Shown here: positions 60,897 through 64,000 of the stretch, in pieces | Numbering within the stretch: position 1 is the stretch's first letter | How the letters are laid out: every line of letters starts with the position of its first letter | Origin: Belnapia arida | GTDB taxonomy: Bacteria; Pseudomonadota; Alphaproteobacteria; Acetobacterales; Acetobacteraceae | Assembly: GCF_016773205.1 (NCBI RefSeq) | Contig: NZ_JAETWB010000002.1 | Location: 432,798-496,797 of the forward strand | Reading direction: 5' to 3' | DNA length: 64,000 nt | The notes under the pieces: generated by a model | Database searches by the model: none | Seen by the model: the letters and a program-made list of their open reading frames with translations, nothing else | What the model was told of the DNA's origin: nothing | Program-made: the position numbers and the translations under genes

Positions 60897-61724
60897 ATGC
60901 CGATCGCGATCCTGCCCGAGAGGGGCGTTGTGGAAGTGGCGGGGGAGGACCGGGTGGCCTTCCTCCAGGGACTGGTCTCCAACGATGTGGCGGAGGCCGG
61001 GCCAGACTGGGCGGTCTTCGCCGCGCTGCTGACGCCACAGGGCAAGTGGTTGGCGGATTTCTTCATCCACGCCGAGTGCGAGCGGCTGCTGCTCGACTGT
61101 GAGCGGGCGCAGGCGGGGATGCTGGCGCAGCGGCTCGGGCGGTTCCGGCTGCGGTCGAAGGTGATGTTGCGGGACCTCTCGGCGGAGATGGCGGTGGCCG
61201 TCGGCTGGGGCGGGGCCGTGATGCCGGCGGGGGCGGTGCCCGATCCGCGGCTGGAGGCGGCGGGGTGGCGGCTGGTCTCCCGCGCGGCGCCGGCGGCGGA
61301 TGCCTCCGCCGAGGACTGGGACGCGCACCGGCTGGCGCTCGGCCTGCCGGAGGGAAGCCGGGACCTCGCCGCCGAGCAGACGGTGCTGCTGGAGGCCGGG
61401 TTCGACGCGCTGCACGGCATCTCCTGGAGCAAGGGCTGCTACATGGGCCAGGAGTTGACGGCACGGACCCGGTACCGCGGGTTGCTGAAGCGGCGGCTGG
61501 TGCCGGTGGAGGTGGACGGGCCGCTGCCGGAGCCGGGGACGCCGGTGGTGGCCGGCGGGGCCGAGGTCGGCGAGATGCGCTCCGGGCGCGGGGCGCGGGG
61601 GATCGCCCAACTCCGGCTGGATGCGCTCGACGGACGTGCGCTTCGCTGCGGCGACGCGGCGCTGCGGCCGCGCATCCCCGGCTGGATGGGGCTTCCGGGC
61701 GAGGTGGCGGCGCCAGGCGGGTGA
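60897..61724 (+). CDS. ygfZ: YgfZ/GcvT-like folate-binding protein
   Basis: A 275-aa member of the YgfZ (IBA57) family, which supports iron-sulfur enzyme maturation through tetrahydrofolate. It has the diagnostic KGCYMGQELTARTRYRG with the conserved Cys, the N-terminal VVEVAGEDRVAFLQGLVSNDV and LLTPQGKWLADFFIHAECERLLLDCE. Start ATG at 60897. The C-terminal end overlaps the next gene by 4 bases (GTGA), so that gene is coupled. Confidence 0.93.
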   Translation: MPIAILPERGVVEVAGEDRVAFLQGLVSNDVAEAGPDWAVFAALLTPQGKWLADFFIHAECERLLLDCERAQAGMLAQRLGRFRLRSKVMLRDLSAEMAVAVGWGGAVMPAGAVPDPRLEAAGWRLVSRAAPAADASAEDWDAHRLALGLPEGSRDLAAEQTVLLEAGFDALHGISWSKGCYMGQELTARTRYRGLLKRRLVPVEVDGPLPEPGTPVVAGGAEVGEMRSGRGARGIAQLRLDALDGRALRCGDAALRPRIPGWMGLPGEVAAPGG

Positions 61725-62188
61725 GGCCGGCGCTGCTTGGCCTCGGCGCCCTGATGCTCGGGGCGGCGGGGGAGCCGCCGCGGCTGGCCGCACCGGTGAG
61801 CCCAGCCTGCATCTCCTCACCCTTCGGGGCAAGGGAGGGGGCGGGGCCGCGGGCCTCCCGCATGCATGGCGGGATCGACCTGCCGGCGCCGGCGGGGGCC
61901 TGGGCGATGGCGGCCGCGGCCGGGCAGGTGGCGGCGATCCGGCGGCGCGGGGCGGCGGGGCTGGAGGTCGACCTGATCCATCAGGGCGGGTGGACGACGC
62001 GCTATGCCCATCTCGGCGCGGTGGTGCCGGCCCTGGCCTCGGGCAAGCGCAGCGTGGCGCAGGGCGAGCGGCTGGGGCGGGTCGGGCGGACCGGCATCAC
62101 CTATGGAACGCACCTGCATTTCGAGCTGCTGGCGGATGGGGTGCGGCAGGACCCTGCGGCGCATCTGGCGCTGGTGGCCTGCCGTTGA
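61721..62188 (+). CDS. M23-family peptidase-like protein
   Basis: A 155-aa exported protein with a GTG start overlapping the ygfZ stop. Signal-like VRPALLGLGALMLGAAG leads, then HGGIDLPAPAG with the metal-binding His and Asp, TTRYAHLGAVVPAL and HLHFELLADG, the final HxH motif of LytM/M23 metallopeptidases. Zn ligands are all present, so it may cut peptidoglycan cross-bridges. It is much shorter than the usual envelope-bound M23 proteins and has no LysM or coiled coil. Coupling with ygfZ is unusual. Confidence 0.87.
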   Translation: MRPALLGLGALMLGAAGEPPRLAAPVSPACISSPFGAREGAGPRASRMHGGIDLPAPAGAWAMAAAAGQVAAIRRRGAAGLEVDLIHQGGWTTRYAHLGAVVPALASGKRSVAQGERLGRVGRTGITYGTHLHFELLADGVRQDPAAHLALVACR

Positions 62189-62265
62189 CCCCTGGAGGGC
62201 GTCGAGCGCAGGTTACCGGGCCCGTACCGGTAGCCGGAGCGTGATGGCCGGGATCACCGGCGGGT

Positions 62266-62277
62266 ATCGTATACGAT
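62266..62277. promoter_or_regulatory. Perfect 12-bp palindrome before the repeat-protein gene
   Basis: ATCGTATACGAT is a perfect dyad 42 bases before the ATG at 62320, in an otherwise G/C-rich 131-base gap. It could be an operator or part of a promoter. No factor is suggested by neighbouring genes. Confidence 0.45.
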
Positions 62278-62319
62278 TTCCTTTGGCTTGCTCCAACCAC
62301 GCAACCATGGAGATCACGC

Positions 62320-64000
62320 ATGGGCATCGACCAGTGGCAGCGGGCGAGCATGTTCCGCCGTGGCCGGGCGCAGGCCGATGCCTCCTTCCTCGAGCCAGGT
62401 GAGACCGCGCGGCCCAGCCGTCCGCCGCCGGCGCCGCTCAGCCAGAAGGAATTGCAGGAGAGCGCGCAGCGCTGGGCACGGGCGCGGCTGAAGGATCGGG
62501 TGGTTTCGCCGGAAATGGCGGGGCTTGGCCTTACCGCGGCGATGCTGACGGCGGTGCTGAACAATCTGGGCCCGCAGGCCGGGATGCCCGTGGCGGAGGC
62601 CCTGCCGGGCGCGGCGCCGGACCAGGCCGCGGGGCGGAATGGCGGCTCCGGCGGGGCGGGCAGTACCGTCATGGCCGGGGCTGAGGCCGGCGGCACGCTG
62701 GATCAGGGCGGGAGCGACTTCGGCATCGCCGCCCATGGCGGGCGGATCGCCGTGGCGACGGTGGACCGGCCCATGGCACGGGGGACGACCATCATCCCCT
62801 CCAACATCCTGCGCGCCGAGGCCGATGCCTGGGCGGTGCGCGAAGTGGGATTCGCCGGGGCGATCGGCAAGGCCGGGCTGCTGGCCGAGACGGCGATGGG
62901 GCTCGGCCTGGTGCAAGCGGCGGAGGCGCGTGTCGTCGGCGGGGTGGATGCCGCGCTGCTGACGGCCTCGCAGGCCAGGGCCGTGGCCGAAGCAGGCAAG
63001 GCGGCGAAGGCCGCGGAAGGCGCCAAGGCGGTGGCGCAGGGAGACGAGGCGGCGCAGCCCCACGCGGCCCCGGGCGACACGATGCATGTGGCGCCGGCGC
63101 GGGCGGTGGCGGTCAGCCAGGCTGCGGCGGCGCAGGTGAGCCAGCCCGTCGTCGATGCGGATGACGGCGTGGTGGCCTGGGCGGCGCCCTCGCCGGCCCT
63201 GGCCTCGGCGCCGAAGGTGGATGTGGCGGTGGCGGGACCGGCGTTGGATATCGCCGGGTTTGGGATGCCGAAGGCGGTGGCGCCGGCACCGGCACCGGTG
63301 GTGGCGAAAGCCGCGGTGGCCGAGGTGAAGGCCCACCATGCCGGCAGCGTCGTGGAGACGGTGCAGCGTGCCGATGCGGCGGCGGGCACCGTGGGGCCCG
63401 CGCGGGTGGATGCTGCGACGGGCAGCACCGTGGGACATGCGGCCCCGGCCGGGGTCGCGGCGGTGACCGTCACGATGGCGGATGCGGCGGCTTCTTCGGC
63501 CTCGACGGTGATCGAAAGCGTCGTGAAGGTGCCCGGCCCGGTTGCGGCAGCGGTGCCGGTGGTGGATCTACCGGCCTTGGTGGTGCCGGCGGCGGCCGGT
63601 CCGGTGGCGGGGCACGGTCCAGAAGCGGTGGCCGGCGGCATCGGGGCCGTGCCGGCGGTGGACCTTGGCGGTTTGGCCGCTTCGGTCGAGGCCGTGCTGG
63701 ACCAGGTGCCGGTGGTCGGGCCGGTGGTGAAGCCCGAGGCGCCTGGGGTAATCGATCCCGTGATGCCGGCTGGTGGTCCGGTCGCTGGCGTGCCGCCAGG
63801 GGTGGATCTTGGCGGTTTGACTGGTCCGATCGGGACGGTGCTGGACGAGGTGCCGGTGGTCGGGCCGGTGGTGAAGCCCGAGGTGCCGGGGGTTGCCGAT
63901 CCTGTGGTGCCGGTGGATGGCCCGGTCGTCGGCGCGCCGCCGGTGGTGGAGCATGGGACGCCGAAGGGCCCGGTCGAGGCCGTGCTGGACGAGGTGCCGG
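62320..64000 (+). CDS. Large Ala/Val/Pro-rich repeat protein, 5' part
   Basis: The gene is open from the ATG at 62320 to the window end (560 codons visible). The N-terminal region has a charged helical part (QKELQESAQRWARARLKDRVVSPEMAGLGLTAAMLTAVLNNLG), then AIAAHGGRIAVAT and a long segment dominated by Ala, Val, Pro and Gly with few charges and no Cys. From 63658 it becomes periodic, with 48-residue units beginning VDLGGL and including VLDxVPVVGPVVKPExPG. No signal peptide is visible at the start. I cannot name a family; a surface or structural protein, possibly type I secreted or envelope-linked, fits the composition but is inference. The 3' end lies outside the window. Confidence 0.7.
   Translation, partial: MGIDQWQRASMFRRGRAQADASFLEPGETARPSRPPPAPLSQKELQESAQRWARARLKDRVVSPEMAGLGLTAAMLTAVLNNLGPQAGMPVAEALPGAAPDQAAGRNGGSGGAGSTVMAGAEAGGTLDQGGSDFGIAAHGGRIAVATVDRPMARGTTIIPSNILRAEADAWAVREVGFAGAIGKAGLLAETAMGLGLVQAAEARVVGGVDAALLTASQARAVAEAGKAAKAAEGAKAVAQGDEAAQPHAAPGDTMHVAPARAVAVSQAAAAQVSQPVVDADDGVVAWAAPSPALASAPKVDVAVAGPALDIAGFGMPKAVAPAPAPVVAKAAVAEVKAHHAGSVVETVQRADAAAGTVGPARVDAATGSTVGHAAPAGVAAVTVTMADAAASSASTVIESVVKVPGPVAAAVPVVDLPALVVPAAAGPVAGHGPEAVAGGIGAVPAVDLGGLAASVEAVLDQVPVVGPVVKPEAPGVIDPVMPAGGPVAGVPPGVDLGGLTGPIGTVLDEVPVVGPVVKPEVPGVADPVVPVDGPVVGAPPVVEHGTPKGPVEAVLDEVP
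63658..64000 (+). repeat. 48-codon tandem repeats inside the repeat protein
   Basis: Units start at 63658, 63802 and 63946, exactly 144 bases apart, so the frame is kept. Units 1 and 2 share most of their residues (VDLGGL, VLD-VPVVGPVVKPE, PGV-DPV, GPV-G-PP); unit 3 is cut by the window end and has diverged at its start (VEHGTP) but keeps VEAVLDEVP. DNA conservation in the VPVVGPVVKPE part is very high, which suggests recent expansion. Confidence 0.85.

Overview
The window looks like a chromosomal segment of a high-GC alphaproteobacterium, most plausibly Acetobacteraceae (Roseomonas-like). The reasons are the extreme third-position G/C bias, the gene repertoire (DUF2171, DUF4149 next to ahcY, a YfgM-BamB-Der operon, an asnB/glycosyltransferase cluster) and the dense codirectional packing. 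The genus is inference; no rRNA is present.

Layout. 1-16 kb is core-like: a partial DUF1275 membrane gene, ahcY with a palindromic operator candidate, a MlaA lipoprotein, a large hybrid sensor kinase, a CUT2-type sugar ABC transporter operon, an MFS transporter, a 2'-5' RNA ligase-family gene and a two-gene operon (SAF-domain oxidoreductase plus RmlC-like epimerase). 16-26 kb is a nitric-oxide/denitrification accessory block in decay. It holds a broken PAS/HWE-type kinase, a CRP/FNR remnant, narK and nnrS remnants, an apparently intact NnrU gene, a frameshifted mogA, a RIC/YtfE di-iron gene, a group III truncated globin, NsrR and an intact class II (B12) ribonucleotide reductase. No nitrate, nitrite or NO reductase structural gene is in the window.

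26-44.5 kb is visibly poorer in G+C and has the hallmarks of a genomic island. A DUF488 gene overlaps an uncharacterised partner. A hairpin-rich noncoding leader is followed by a tight operon of three different tyrosine recombinases, two small helical/coiled-coil proteins and a RecD2-like helicase. A 3.2-kb IS5-type element with TAA target duplications carries a CRP-like regulator and an HWE sensor kinase as passengers. It split a 10-bp inverted repeat. Beyond it lie small membrane proteins, an orphan ribbon-helix-helix protein and a GajA-GajB (Gabija) anti-phage operon.

44.5-64 kb returns to core sequence: an ABC-F ATPase, tRNA-Ser(GGA), der-bamB-yfgM, a dihydroorotase, a YghU-type GST, an HxlR/AzoR divergent pair, an LPS-type operon (GT9, GT2, two GT4-like genes, asnB), a YgfZ-like gene overlapping an M23-like gene, and a long Ala/Val/Pro-rich protein whose 48-residue repeats run off the window end.

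The most distinctive systems are the recombinase-trio/helicase operon with its structured leader, and the passenger-carrying IS5 element next to the Gabija operon.
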